NCBI RefSeq assembly: GCF_009650605.1
Contig: NZ_WAJT01000001.1
Coordinates: 1,426,001-1,490,000 of the forward strand
From: Labrenzia sp. CE80
GTDB taxonomy: Bacteria > Pseudomonadota > Alphaproteobacteria > Rhizobiales > Stappiaceae
Length of the DNA stretch: 64,000 bases
Direction: 5' to 3'
The notes under the pieces: model-generated
What the model was told of the DNA's origin: nothing
The model's input: only the letters and a program-made list of their open reading frames with translations
Database searches by the model: none
Translations under genes and position numbers: made by a program
Shown: positions 43,205 to 52,824 of the stretch, piece after piece
How the letters are laid out: the number at the start of each line of letters is the position of its first letter
Numbering within the stretch: position 1 is the stretch's first letter

Positions 43205-43930
43205 TCACTCCTGCGGCACCACCGGCAGAAAATAATGCAGCACCACCTTCACCGCTCCTGCCGTAAAACTCCCGCCATTGGCTGTCAGCCGCACCGGCGT
43301 ATCCGAGTAGAACGCCTGCGGCCCGATCACCCCGGCGTTGTTTGACCCTTCTGCGACCCCGAGCGATCCGCCGAACTTGGACGTCTCGCCTGGGATCCCG
43401 CAGTCGTAGGAGGTTGCTCCGGTGATGGTGGTTGATGTCCGCGTCGAGACGCCAAAGACGATCGCCCGGTTTGGAATAACGATCGACGTATCGACACTGG
43501 CTCCCGACAGCCCGGTCAGTTCCTCCTCCACCGTCCCGATCCGGCTTTCAGCCCCGGAAGCAGTCCGCGACACAGTCGCCACCTCGGACAGCAATGCGCC
43601 ATAATCCTTCCAGCCGGCAACCGTGTAGACCGCCAGCGTCCCTTCATCGGCCACATAGACGAGCATCCCGATCACCGGTGCATAGAACGCCCAGGCCCCG
43701 TCCGCATAGCTCGCGATCATGCCATCCTGTCCGACCCAGTCCCCACTGCCACCAGTCGCCACCAGATAGCAGTCGCCCTCGCCGGCAGCCGGCGGCGCGG
43801 TCAAGTCCCGATCGAGGATCACCAGATGCGCCAGGGCGTCCAACCGGGCCAGCGCCTCATTGTGCGTGACTTCCTTCTGCGCCTGGCTCGCCGCGATGAA
43901 GGGAAACCCAAGTCGTGCTGTGCTGTTCAT
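43205..43930 (-). CDS. DUF2793-type phage tail protein
   Basis: The 241-residue protein starts MNSTARLGFPFIAASQAQKEVTHNEALARLDALAHL, the hallmark of DUF2793 proteins encoded at the distal end of gene-transfer-agent-like tails. The AGEGDCYLVATGGSGDWVGQDGMIASYADGAWAFYAPVIGMLVYVADE block follows. The C-terminal 90 residues are strand-rich (TSTTITGATSYDCGIPGE, PVRLTANGG) and differ from most family members I recall, as expected for a receptor-binding end. Its start overlaps the stop of the megatron gene by four bases (ATGA), so it is coupled. I infer a role at the tail tip or fibre. Confidence 0.85.
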   Translation of the reverse strand: MNSTARLGFPFIAASQAQKEVTHNEALARLDALAHLVILDRDLTAPPAAGEGDCYLVATGGSGDWVGQDGMIASYADGAWAFYAPVIGMLVYVADEGTLAVYTVAGWKDYGALLSEVATVSRTASGAESRIGTVEEELTGLSGASVDTSIVIPNRAIVFGVSTRTSTTITGATSYDCGIPGETSKFGGSLGVAEGSNNAGVIGPQAFYSDTPVRLTANGGSFTAGAVKVVLHYFLPVVPQE

Positions 43931-46900
43931 AGGATTGCCTCCGCTGGAATGCCGCGTCCGATGCTGTCCGAGATCTGGAAGACACGGACATGGATGGATG
44001 ATTGAGCCGACCCGAAGTCGGCGACCTGCCCTGCTGCGGTGTAGGAATAGGCCGGCGACGCCAGGCCGGAGACCGTCCGGACCACCGATCCGCCAGCCAG
44101 GATCTCCAGCTCATAGAGCTCGCTTGCCTCGACCATCGGCACATCAGTGCCATCCAGCCAGCCGCCATTGCGCCGGGCTCGCCGGGTCCAGCTGATCGCC
44201 AGATCCCCGGCAAAGCTCCGCGTTCCTGCCAGATGCACCGGCGCAAAAGGCTTCAAAGACACCGCTTCAAAGGTGTTTGAACGGGTTTTGAAACTGCTGT
44301 CCGTCGAAGCTGCAGGTGCCGGCCCATAGCTCCATGAGCGATCAATGCCCCGATCGGACAGGGGCACATCCGCCTGGTTCAGGGCACCATCCAGCAGAAC
44401 GACCCGTGCGCCGGCGGCAACCGGATCCCGCATCGCATGTTCGGTGCCGCGCCGCCCGCGAAGCAGACCGGACAGCTGCCAGATCTGCGCTGCGACCAGA
44501 TACGCCGTGGCGAACTGCAGGATCTCCCAGTCACCGTCCGCGTTCCGGATCGCCAGGGCGTTGTCCGTGCCTGCCAGAAGCTCATCCTCGGAAACGGACG
44601 CCAGCGTTCCATAGGCAAGCTTCACGGTCAGGGAGTTGGCGCGGTCGAAGCGGAACGTCGTGCCACTCGCGAGATCCGTGGTCGTCACTCCAAGCGTTGC
44701 CGGTGCAATCACGCTGCCGACCGCGCGGCTTCCCTCCAGCACGCGAACACCTGCCCAGGGGCTGGCCGTCGCCACCAGCCATGGCCGGTGCTCCACCTGC
44801 GTTTCCTCGATCACCGGCAGATCGAGAACCTCCAGAACCGCCGGTCCATAGCTCGGCACGGTGCCAGGCGACACCGGCCGCGACGTGCCGCGCTGGATGG
44901 AATAGATCGACCGCTCGACGGCCACCGCCTCACATTGCCGGGCGCCTGCATCGATGATGCGCGACAGGCGCAGATCCCGGCTGCGGCCACCAGCTTCAAG
45001 CGCGACCGTGTCGGTCGGATCCAGCCGGATCATCGAGGGTGGCAATGCAAAGCTTGCCTGTTCCCGCCCGACCCAGCGTTCCAGCAGCCAGGCTTCCACC
45101 ATGCCCTCGGCCTCCGCCGTCTCGATCACGGCAGGAGCAGACACGCTTTCGATCCGCTCCGATGACCCGGTCAACCGTCCGGCATTGGAGCTGGTCTGGC
45201 GATAGTCGCTCTCCGCGTCGAAGTAAGACAGTGACGCCCGGACCGGCAGATCTGTCTCCTGGGCCCGTGTCATAGACCAGTCGGCCTGTTTGCGATCCGG
45301 GGCCGCCAGATCTTGTTCAATGATGGTCGCCTTTGTCGCACCGCCTCGAGGCACAAAGCGGATCAGGCCTTCGCTCTCGACTGCGTCGAACCTGTAAAGC
45401 TGCGCCAGTGTCTGCAGCTGGGCACGCGGTGTCGTGATCGACGCCCGCTGCCAGCCTGTAACGACGCCCTGAAGCTGAGAGACATCGATGTCGGTAAAGC
45501 CGACTGATGCGCAGATATAAGCCACCAGCTCAGCCAGATCGACTGCGCCGAACTTGCCCTGAACCCAATGGCCAAGGGGCCAGTTGTCGCCATCGCCCCA
45601 AACCTCCGATTGATACGGCCAGGCCGGATAGGGCCGCGCGTCCCAGGTCCAGAGGAACGACCGGGAGAGATCCAGCATGCGCTCGCCATAGATGCCGGAG
45701 ACCGGGTTGTTGCCTTCTTCTGGGTCCCAGTAACGCAACACCGTCTCGATGCCCCGGCGCTGGATCGCGTCCGAGCGCTGGCGGTTGGAAAAGTATGGCC
45801 AGGCGCTTTCTGAGGACTTTGGATCGATAAAGACGTTCGGCTGGTTGGTGGCCTTGTCGACGGATGGAAAGCCGTATTCGGTGAACCAGATCGGCTTGGA
45901 TTGCGGCAGCCAGGATGTTGGTGAGCCGCTTTCCACACCGCCCGGCCGGTCATGGTGCTGGTTCAGCCACCAGTTCCGGAAGTCCTTGGCACGATAGACC
46001 CATGGCTTGCCGGTTCCATCCGTGATGGGCGTCCTGGTCTGATTGCTCCGATCGGCCTCGCTGGCATAATACCAATCGTAGTCCTCACCGCCTTCGACGT
46101 TGGTCTTGAGATACTCCGGATCATGGATCGAGAACCAGCCGTCCAACGCATCCAGATGGGTGGTGCCATCACGCCAGTCGGAAAGCTTCATGTAGTTGTC
46201 GATCGCCACCGCATCGATGTCGGAGCTGGCCCAGAGCGGATCCAGATGAAAGTAGAAATCCCCGGAACCATCGCCCACATCAAAACCGCGATATTCCGAC
46301 CAGTCGGCGGCATAGGTCAGTGACACGGAACCGCCCAACACCGATCGACAGTCCGCTGCAAGCGTCACCAGCTGATCCACCGCCGGGAACGAACTGGCCG
46401 AACTGCGGATCGTCGTCAGACCGCGCAGCTCCGAGGCCATGACAAAGCCGCTGACTGTACCTGCTTCTTCTGCGTTCAGCCCGGCGCAAAGCTTTGCGTA
46501 GTGCAGTACCATGCGTCTGAGCGACCATTCGGACGGTCCGCTGTAGGAGGTGTTGACCGCGCCACTGTCGGAGTTGATCGAGATGCTGATCTGGTTCGCA
46601 GCGACAGACCCGAACAGCGCATTGACCTGCGTTCCAGCTGCTGCTGTCTTGTCGACGGTGCCTGGCTGTTCGGGAGCTGGATGGCAGGTGATGCGTCCGC
46701 GCCAGGGCAGCACTGCCTGTTCGGCTCCGCCATAAGGATCCGGCAAGCCGTTGCCATCTGGAATATCCATCAGGATGAACGGATAGAGCACCACATCGAT
46801 GCCGCGTGCCCTTAGATCCCGAATGGCCTGAACCACCGACTGGTCCGAGGGCGTGCCGCCATAGGCTGGCCGGTCATCATCGCCTGCGTCTCGCGAGACC

Positions 46901-47880
46901 ACATAGGCGGTGTCTCTGGTCTCGCCATGGACCGACCAGCTGAGCGGCTCGTTGGTCTTCTCGTCGCCGAACTCGACCCCGGGCCGGATCTGGCAGGAGC
47001 CACACCTCAGATCCGTGCCGAACCAGGCCACCACCAGCAGAACCGATTTGGCATTCGGACAGGTCCGCTCCAGATCATCGATCGCAACTGACCAATCCGT
47101 GCCGCCGATCTGGTTGTTGACGTTTTCCGGAGTGGTCGTGCCCTCGGTGTCTTCCGAGGTTTTCCGGACGGGTTCCGTGGCATAGACCCATTCGCCGGCA
47201 CCGGGGATCACCACCATGCCCTGGATCTCGTCTTCGACGGATTGGCCGACCCGTCTGAAGACCTCGAACTCAAGCTGCGGAATGCGGTTGCCGAACGCTT
47301 CCAGGCTGAGATCCTCGAAGACCACATAGGCCGTGCCGCGATAGGCAGGCGCGCTGCCTTCCTTGGTCTCGATCAAGGGATCCGGCTGCTGATCCTCAGA
47401 GCCAACATGGACGCGGGTGGTGATGCCGGTCAGGTCGAGCAGCTTGCCATCGGCCCAGACCCGGCCAATGCCGATGATCGGTCCTTCGGAGAGGCCCACC
47501 GCGAAATTGGCGAAATACCGGTACGTGGTCGTGCTGACCTTCTGACCACTGCCGCCGATCCCCTTGCCACCGACCGTCTCGGTCGAGGTCGAGACCTCCA
47601 TCCTGAGCCGTGTCGCCCAGATCACCTGACCGGCGATCCGCACCCGGCCAAAGACGTCCGGAAGCGCGGCTCCCTCTGTCGATGTCTGCAGGCGCAGATC
47701 CGAAATCTTTGGCCCTTCCACAGACTGGCGCTGTGTCGGTGACAGGGCCGAGGCCAGAAGGTTGTCCGCATAGGCTCCGGCAACAGTGGCCGCACCTGAG
47801 ATCAAAGCCGAGGTGAAGGAGCCCGCACCGATGGCGCCGGAGAAGGCAGTCGCCGCCGCGCCCAGAACCAGAGTAGCCAT
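43927..47880 (-). CDS. Baseplate megatron / host-specificity protein with GTA TIM-barrel-like domain
   Basis: This 1317-residue protein is the largest in the window. The N-terminal hub region begins ATLVLGAAATAFSGAIGAGSF and includes LPDVFGRVRIAGQVIWATRL and VGLSEGPIIGIGRVWADG. The middle (about 430-800) holds a glycoside-hydrolase-like TIM barrel (AKLCAGLNAEEAGTVSGFVMASE, IDAVAIDNYMKLSDW, KPIWFTEYGFPSVDKATNQPN). The C-terminal part matches tail-tip domains of gene transfer agents and lambdoid phages (FRFDRANSLTVKLAYG, WRSGLLRGRRGTEHAM-like, VHLAGTRSFAGDLAISWTRR). The barrel may cut peptidoglycan or surface glycan during DNA entry. It starts one base inside the NlpC stop (TAATG) and overlaps DUF2793. 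Confidence 0.92.
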   Translation of the reverse strand: MATLVLGAAATAFSGAIGAGSFTSALISGAATVAGAYADNLLASALSPTQRQSVEGPKISDLRLQTSTEGAALPDVFGRVRIAGQVIWATRLRMEVSTSTETVGGKGIGGSGQKVSTTTYRYFANFAVGLSEGPIIGIGRVWADGKLLDLTGITTRVHVGSEDQQPDPLIETKEGSAPAYRGTAYVVFEDLSLEAFGNRIPQLEFEVFRRVGQSVEDEIQGMVVIPGAGEWVYATEPVRKTSEDTEGTTTPENVNNQIGGTDWSVAIDDLERTCPNAKSVLLVVAWFGTDLRCGSCQIRPGVEFGDEKTNEPLSWSVHGETRDTAYVVSRDAGDDDRPAYGGTPSDQSVVQAIRDLRARGIDVVLYPFILMDIPDGNGLPDPYGGAEQAVLPWRGRITCHPAPEQPGTVDKTAAAGTQVNALFGSVAANQISISINSDSGAVNTSYSGPSEWSLRRMVLHYAKLCAGLNAEEAGTVSGFVMASELRGLTTIRSSASSFPAVDQLVTLAADCRSVLGGSVSLTYAADWSEYRGFDVGDGSGDFYFHLDPLWASSDIDAVAIDNYMKLSDWRDGTTHLDALDGWFSIHDPEYLKTNVEGGEDYDWYYASEADRSNQTRTPITDGTGKPWVYRAKDFRNWWLNQHHDRPGGVESGSPTSWLPQSKPIWFTEYGFPSVDKATNQPNVFIDPKSSESAWPYFSNRQRSDAIQRRGIETVLRYWDPEEGNNPVSGIYGERMLDLSRSFLWTWDARPYPAWPYQSEVWGDGDNWPLGHWVQGKFGAVDLAELVAYICASVGFTDIDVSQLQGVVTGWQRASITTPRAQLQTLAQLYRFDAVESEGLIRFVPRGGATKATIIEQDLAAPDRKQADWSMTRAQETDLPVRASLSYFDAESDYRQTSSNAGRLTGSSERIESVSAPAVIETAEAEGMVEAWLLERWVGREQASFALPPSMIRLDPTDTVALEAGGRSRDLRLSRIIDAGARQCEAVAVERSIYSIQRGTSRPVSPGTVPSYGPAVLEVLDLPVIEETQVEHRPWLVATASPWAGVRVLEGSRAVGSVIAPATLGVTTTDLASGTTFRFDRANSLTVKLAYGTLASVSEDELLAGTDNALAIRNADGDWEILQFATAYLVAAQIWQLSGLLRGRRGTEHAMRDPVAAGARVVLLDGALNQADVPLSDRGIDRSWSYGPAPAASTDSSFKTRSNTFEAVSLKPFAPVHLAGTRSFAGDLAISWTRRARRNGGWLDGTDVPMVEASELYELEILAGGSVVRTVSGLASPAYSYTAAGQVADFGSAQSSIHVRVFQISDSIGRGIPAEAIL

Positions 47881-48332
47881 TACTCAGCCCCCGGAAAGCG
47901 GAACGCAAAGCGGATCTTCCGCTGCCATCCGAGCACCAGCGCCACCTCCGCCACTGGCAGGTGTTCATGGGCGTGGATGATGCGGGGTGCAGGATCATCG
48001 ATCGGTGTCGTGAGGATCGCGCAGTGTTTGGCGGGTAGTCCGGATTTGAAGGCGAACAGCAGCACGTCGCCAGGGCCCGCCAGAGCGACAGGTACCGCTT
48101 CCATATGCCGACAAGCGGCCTCCTTCAGGGTCTCCCGTCCGGACCGCTCGGCCCAGTCACGTGTGTAAGGTGGAGGCGTCTCCGGTTCGGTTCCCATGAC
48201 CTCGCGCCAGACACCGCGCACGAGACCCAGACAATCACAGCCTGCACCCTTCGTTGCTGCCTGATGGACGTAAGGCGTGCCGATCCAGCTTCGGGAAGCG
48301 TCGACAATCTGGCTGCAGAGCGGATTGCTCAT
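47880..48332 (-). CDS. NlpC/P60-family tail peptidase
   Basis: The 150-residue protein contains the NlpC/P60 catalytic region: WIGTPYVHQAATKGAGCDCLGLVRGVW, with the nucleophile Cys34 in DCLGLV, then the His in AKHCAIL (about 103) and a further His at about 120. Family members cut peptide bonds in peptidoglycan and sit at the tail tip, aiding entry. The frame extends upstream to 48473, but MSNPLCSQIVD at 48332 overlaps the DUF2163 stop as ATGA and gives the normal N-terminus. It lies directly upstream of the megatron gene, as in gene transfer agents. Confidence 0.9.
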   Translation of the reverse strand: MSNPLCSQIVDASRSWIGTPYVHQAATKGAGCDCLGLVRGVWREVMGTEPETPPPYTRDWAERSGRETLKEAACRHMEAVPVALAGPGDVLLFAFKSGLPAKHCAILTTPIDDPAPRIIHAHEHLPVAEVALVLGWQRKIRFAFRFPGAE

Positions 48333-49213
48333 GTGAACAGGCTCCCGCCGTCGTTCAGATCGTCCTTGTCTGCATAGCCAATGACAATCTCGTTGCCGGG
48401 CATATGGGGAAAGCCGCCGAAGTTGTCGCCATTGGCAAAGCGGGTCTGACAGGTGGCCCAGGTCTTGTCGCAACCGGCCTGGATGCTGAAGCCGTCTCCC
48501 ACCTCAATGGCATCGGCCATGGGCATAACCAGCTCAAGCGTCACCGTTCCATCGGTATTGGAATGCCGTTTAACCTCCATTTGAAGACCGCTGTTTGCAC
48601 CGCTGGTCCAGGTCACAAGTCCGCGCTGAAACAACCCGTCGTCTTTGCCCTCCAGGCCGGAGGCGGTGAAGCTGCGGAAATCAAAGGCCGTCACAACCGC
48701 GCCAGCCGAGACCCAACCAGCCAACGCCACCCTGCACTTGCTGTCGCCCAGCTCCCAGGAACAGGTTCGGTCGAACTGGCGGCCCGTGGTCTGGCCAAGC
48801 CGGTGAGCCAACCCTCGCAATTCGGCCATGAAGGCCGTCGGCCCTCTGGATATCTCGCCAATGTTGCCTTTGCGCAGAAGCAGGCGATTGTCCGGGTCGG
48901 TCCAGTCGACCAGCCAGACCTCGATCACCGCGTCGTCCCAAAGGCCACGGGCGATATCGTCTTCGGTGATCGAGGCCGAGGACAGTGCTCCTTCGACGTC
49001 CAGATTGTCGACCGCCAGACCAAGGCTGGACTCGATGGATGTGGCGGTGAAGCCGGTCGCGGCCTCATAGGAAAGACCGGCGATGGTCAGGGCCCGGTCG
49101 TGATCGGTGAACCCGAACAAGGTGCCATCGCGCCGTTCCACCTTCCAGCATCTGGCGTGGGTGGTGGCGCGGCCATCGAGAGCGGCCTGCATACCTGCTG
49201 GAACCGTCTTCAT
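48329..49213 (-). CDS. DUF2163 / BR0599-type tail protein
   Basis: The 294-residue protein matches the DUF2163 family of gene-transfer-agent tails. Landmarks are CWKVERRDGTLFGFTDHDRALTI, YEAATGFTATSIESSLGLAVDNLDV, DDIARGLWDDAVIEVWLVDW, AHRLGQTTGRQFDRTCSWELGDSKCRVAL and FSIQAGCDKTWATCQTRF. Several Cys residues cluster in the C-terminal half (CSWELGDSKC, CDKTWATC) and may bind a metal or an iron-sulfur cluster, as suspected for tail-hub homologues. It overlaps both neighbours by four bases. Confidence 0.92.
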   Translation of the reverse strand: MKTVPAGMQAALDGRATTHARCWKVERRDGTLFGFTDHDRALTIAGLSYEAATGFTATSIESSLGLAVDNLDVEGALSSASITEDDIARGLWDDAVIEVWLVDWTDPDNRLLLRKGNIGEISRGPTAFMAELRGLAHRLGQTTGRQFDRTCSWELGDSKCRVALAGWVSAGAVVTAFDFRSFTASGLEGKDDGLFQRGLVTWTSGANSGLQMEVKRHSNTDGTVTLELVMPMADAIEVGDGFSIQAGCDKTWATCQTRFANGDNFGGFPHMPGNEIVIGYADKDDLNDGGSLFT

Positions 49214-49836
49214 ATCTTCACCTCCACGATCGGAATGGCGCGGATCTCACCGAGGCGATGGATGCGCAATGTCGCCTGCAGCTGATCCGTGTCGAAGCGG
49301 CATGGCACATCGAACTCAAAACCGGCCGTGACATTGCCGGAGGCCGGGGCGACATCGAAGGTGATGAGGCCGGTGGTGGTATCGACCGACCAACCGGCCC
49401 CTTGAGAAACACCGCCAACTGCGATCACGACGGATCCAGCGACCGGCTTGGAGATCTGCCGTGTCCAGGTGCGACCGCCCGAGCTATAGGCCTTCACCAG
49501 CTGAAAACGTGTGGTCACGCCGTCAGCAGCCCCCAGGAATTGATCCTCGTCAGAGATCGCTTGAGACGGTTTGCACGACTTGAAGTCCGACCAGTCCTTG
49601 AAGCGGAAGCCCCGCAGTCGGCTGGACCGGGCCTCGAAGAAGGCGGTCACATCCGCCAGATCATCGGCGCTCCGAATGCCGGAGCCAACATCATAGCTGC
49701 GCCGGCTGTCGGCCCAGGGCGTGTTGCGCTCCTCACGGCCCGAGGCCAGCTCGACGATCTCCGTGCGCCGTTCGGGGCCGCCGCTTGCCCCGCGCGCCAC
49801 GATGACAGGAAACTGAACTTCGTCGAAGTCTGCCAT
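49210..49836 (-). CDS. DUF2460 tail protein (GTA-type distal tail)
   Basis: The 208-residue protein matches DUF2460 (gene-transfer-agent ORFg12-like): FDEVQFPVIVARGASGGPERRTEIVELASGREERN, DDLADVTAFFEARSSRLRGFRFKDWSDFKS, and the final FDVPCRFDTDQLQATLRIHRLGEIRAIPIVEV block. It is thought to form the distal tail ring that joins the tail tube to the hub. It overlaps DUF2163 by four bases and shares one base with the tape measure stop, so expression is tightly coupled. Confidence 0.93.
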   Translation of the reverse strand: MADFDEVQFPVIVARGASGGPERRTEIVELASGREERNTPWADSRRSYDVGSGIRSADDLADVTAFFEARSSRLRGFRFKDWSDFKSCKPSQAISDEDQFLGAADGVTTRFQLVKAYSSGGRTWTRQISKPVAGSVVIAVGGVSQGAGWSVDTTTGLITFDVAPASGNVTAGFEFDVPCRFDTDQLQATLRIHRLGEIRAIPIVEVKI

Positions 49837-52085
49837 CAGAGCCCCCGCTGCCCTCTGGCTGTCAGACGGGCGAACTCACCGGCGATCTGGGTGCGGGAGG
49901 CTCGGAAGCTCTGGGCATCCGGCGTGGTGATGTTGATGGTGACGTTACCGTGGCCCTCGCCAGCGGCCATGGCATTGGGTCCGGCATGCTGCGTGTTCCC
50001 AAGCCCCGCCTGACCGACGACACCCGGCAGGTTCATCGGGTCCGTGGTCACCAGACCGCCGGATTGATAGCCCTTCATCCCTGCATTCTGCGCCCCCTTG
50101 CGCATGGCCTCCAGCACGGGAACACCGATGGCCCGGGTGGACTTGGCATCGAAGACATATTCGTTCTTATGGACAAACCCGGCGATGTCATTGTCATTGC
50201 CGGCAGGCGTTGCCCCGCCAATGTCGTAGAGGCCCAACGTTGCCGCGGAAACAGCGCTGGAGACACCTGAACCACCAGAAAAACCGCCAAGCAAGCCAGA
50301 GAGCAGTCCGCTGGCAGACGACAGGGTCGGGAGATTGCTGCCGAAGAGCGCATTCTTCAAAGGATTGGCGGCTCCCAGCATCAAGACCATCTGGGAGAGA
50401 TCAGCGGTGATTGCCTGGATGGCACCGGAGAGATCACCACTCGCCAGTCGGTCCACCAGCGTGTCGATCGCACTTGTCCCGGCTGAGCGAACCGTGTCCC
50501 AGGCCTGTTGGTTCTGCTCCAGCGTGCTGGTGCTGTCAGCAATTGCCAGGGCATTGGCTCGAATGGCCTCGGCCTCGGTGCCAAGGGCGTTGATGCCAAG
50601 ATCGCGGATCTGGATCTCTGCTTCGAGCGTTGCGAGGGCTTTAGCTCGAGCCGCATCCGTGCTGCCAACCAAACGGGTCTCCAGCCGCAGCCGGGCCAGT
50701 TGCTCATCCTGGCTGCGCAACAGGTCCTGCGTTCGTTCGACCCGGCGATCGGATTCCGATTTCTTTGCTGCCTTTGGTCTGAGTTGAGCCGCCAGCCGTT
50801 TTCTTGCTGCCTCTTCCTCAAAGATCCCGAAGACCGATCCGACTCGATCATTGGCTGCAGGAGAACTCGCGCCGATGGCACTGGCGGCAGCATCGACACC
50901 GCGCAGGGACGCTTCCACCTCGTTCAGCCGTTTGACCAGATCGAACAAGCCGCTGTCGGCCTGCCTGGCCTCTTTGATGATCTCCCGGATAGCCTGTTCG
51001 CTTTCCGTGTCCGGAGCGGTTCTGGCGAGTTCGATCAGCCGGGCAATGAGCTGATCGGCCCCAGCCTCTGCGCTGATGAACTGATCGGCGGTCGCCCGGA
51101 GCTCGTCCTGGAAAGCGCGGAACAGGGCTGCGTCCTGGGTGAGTGGCTCGGCCAAAGCCGTTAGCGCATTGGCTTCAAGGCGCAGGCTCTTTTGAACACT
51201 CTCCTCGATCTCGCTGATCAGGGACTGGAGGAGATCGCGTTGCTGCTCCAGATCATCCGTATCAAGGGCAATGTTGGTCAGGGTCGGCGAACGATCGAGC
51301 TGATCAAGAGCTGCCTTCACATCTTGGTAGCGCTCGGCCATCTGCCGGATCAGTTCGTTCTGGTTCTCCAGAGCGTCCTCGGCCGTGTCGTCATTGGCGA
51401 CGGCCTGATAGAGCGCGGAGGCGGCAGCGGCGCCACCAGCCAGACCGACCAGGGCAAGATTGATCGGGTTCAGAAAACCGATCAGGCCTTGTTTGAGAAT
51501 GCCGAGAGACCCGCCGATCGTATTGACGCCTTTGGATCCGAGCAAAAACTGGACCTGGCTTCCCTGTTGCAGGATGGCGGTAAAGAGCGACTGGCCAGAC
51601 GCGATCTGGACACCTGCATCGGCAAACTGCTGGCCAAGGATGTTGAGCTCATGGGCTGCCAGCTTGGTGGAGGATCCGAACTTACTCAGAACCTGGGTTG
51701 ATCCTGCGAGCGCTGCCCGTTGCGCCTTGTAGATCCCGGTCGCGTGCGCTGTCGCGTTTGCAGCCTCCTTGGCACTGATCGCACCAACCTTATGGGCGTC
51801 GGCAATCTCCTTGACGCCTGCCTCATAACGACGTTGCAGGGCGAACAGTGGATTGAACCTGGCTCGCAGATGATCCAGCTGCGCGCCATAGGCCTCGATG
51901 TCGCGCGCCCGGTCCACTGCAGGTGCTCCGCCAATGCCAAACTGGGCATCAAGCGCCTGAGAAAGCCGTGCGCCGGTCTTCGTTGCCTCGCTGCCAACAA
52001 GCCGCAGATGGCTTTGCGCTTCGCGCGCCCCGCGTTCGACGCCACTGGCATCGAGGCTGGCCAGCATCTTCAACTGAAGCGTCAT
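49836..52085 (-). CDS. Tail tape measure protein
   Basis: The 749-residue protein is mainly helical, with coiled-coil-prone stretches and the usual hydrophobic core near residues 160-235. An EKGVNTIGGSLGILKQGLIGFLNPINLALVGLAGGAAAASALY-like segment falls there, matching a prophage tail length tape measure domain. It begins MTLQLKMLASLDASGVERGAREAQSHL. The C-terminal part contains Gly/Ser-rich turns (LLSGLLGGFSGGSGVSSAV) and the FVHKNEYVFDAKSTRAIG motif common near the end of phage tape measures. Its length sets tail length; about 750 residues suggests a tail of roughly 110 nm by the usual rule. It overlaps DUF1799 by four bases. Confidence 0.92.
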   Translation of the reverse strand: MTLQLKMLASLDASGVERGAREAQSHLRLVGSEATKTGARLSQALDAQFGIGGAPAVDRARDIEAYGAQLDHLRARFNPLFALQRRYEAGVKEIADAHKVGAISAKEAANATAHATGIYKAQRAALAGSTQVLSKFGSSTKLAAHELNILGQQFADAGVQIASGQSLFTAILQQGSQVQFLLGSKGVNTIGGSLGILKQGLIGFLNPINLALVGLAGGAAAASALYQAVANDDTAEDALENQNELIRQMAERYQDVKAALDQLDRSPTLTNIALDTDDLEQQRDLLQSLISEIEESVQKSLRLEANALTALAEPLTQDAALFRAFQDELRATADQFISAEAGADQLIARLIELARTAPDTESEQAIREIIKEARQADSGLFDLVKRLNEVEASLRGVDAAASAIGASSPAANDRVGSVFGIFEEEAARKRLAAQLRPKAAKKSESDRRVERTQDLLRSQDEQLARLRLETRLVGSTDAARAKALATLEAEIQIRDLGINALGTEAEAIRANALAIADSTSTLEQNQQAWDTVRSAGTSAIDTLVDRLASGDLSGAIQAITADLSQMVLMLGAANPLKNALFGSNLPTLSSASGLLSGLLGGFSGGSGVSSAVSAATLGLYDIGGATPAGNDNDIAGFVHKNEYVFDAKSTRAIGVPVLEAMRKGAQNAGMKGYQSGGLVTTDPMNLPGVVGQAGLGNTQHAGPNAMAAGEGHGNVTINITTPDAQSFRASRTQIAGEFARLTARGQRGL

Positions 52086-52453
52086 GGCCGCTCCTCATTC
52101 AGGATCGGCAGGGCCGCACGCTCCATGATCTGGAGATCCGCCAACAGGTTCTGCCAGGCGCGCCGGCTGCGGCCACTGAAGGCAGATTTGGCTGCTGTGT
52201 AATCCAATCCCAGAAAGGCAAACCCGGTCGGGCCGGCAGCGACCCGCCACTGGGTCTCCAGAGACAGAAAAGCGGTCACGCTGCGCCAGTTGCAGCGCCA
52301 GACATCAAAGGCTTCCGGCTCTGAAACCTGGGCATCAGGAACAGCGACGCCAAGAGCGGCGAAATCCGAGGCCGTCTCGCGATCCAGCTGCAGAGAGACT
52401 TCAGGATCAATAAGGCCGCGCCGGGCAAAGGCCCAGGCCCGCGCGGCCGCCAT
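52082..52453 (-). CDS. DUF1799-like tail assembly protein
   Basis: The 123-residue protein resembles DUF1799 proteins found beside tape measure genes. FDVWRCNWRSVTAFLSLETQWRVAAGPTGFAFLGLDYTAAKSAF contains the W....FL.L.TQWR and GLDY signatures. It probably acts with the tail chaperone encoded immediately upstream, perhaps as the frame-shifted or companion chaperone that keeps the tape measure soluble. The frame extends to 52558, but the ATG at 52453 shares a base with the previous stop (TGATG) and gives the family N-terminus. Confidence 0.8.
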   Translation of the reverse strand: MAAARAWAFARRGLIDPEVSLQLDRETASDFAALGVAVPDAQVSEPEAFDVWRCNWRSVTAFLSLETQWRVAAGPTGFAFLGLDYTAAKSAFSGRSRRAWQNLLADLQIMERAALPILNEERP

Positions 52454-52815
52454 CAGTTTTTTACCTTTGCTGCCTGAGTGTCTTGAGCCGCGCGGCCGCT
52501 GCTGGCTTCGAGGTAAGCCGTGTAAAGCGCCAGCCGCACATGGGCATAATCGAGACAACGATCGCGGGTCTCATCCGAGAACGCGGCTTCGGTCCCGTTC
52601 TCATCCTTGACACCGCGCCAGCCCGTCCAGACCTCCTTCAGGACGGCGTGTTGATCACCGCCTTCGCCATCGAGGGCGGCAAGGCGCTCGCTGCCGACCA
52701 TTAGGAATTGGGCTTCAAAACTCTGGTCCAGAACCTTCCCGGGCTTCTCAGGATCCGGCATTTTGACCGTCACAGGCCACCAGAAGGTGTATGTGTCCGA
52801 CAGGCGGAATTGCAT
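52453..52815 (-). CDS. Tail assembly chaperone-like protein
   Basis: The 120-residue protein is acidic and helical. It starts MQFRLSDTYTFWWPVTVKMPDPEKPGKVLDQSFEAQF and contains a TGWRGVKDENGTEAAFSDETRDRCL block as found in phage tail assembly chaperones that follow the tail tube gene. Such proteins bind the tape measure and recruit tail tube subunits. The frame could begin at a TTG (52818), but the ATG at 52815 has AGGAGG five bases before it, the strongest SD in the cluster. It sits between the tail tube and DUF1799 genes. Confidence 0.75.
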   Translation of the reverse strand: MQFRLSDTYTFWWPVTVKMPDPEKPGKVLDQSFEAQFLMVGSERLAALDGEGGDQHAVLKEVWTGWRGVKDENGTEAAFSDETRDRCLDYAHVRLALYTAYLEASSGRAAQDTQAAKVKN

Positions 52816-52824
52816 CAAGGCCTC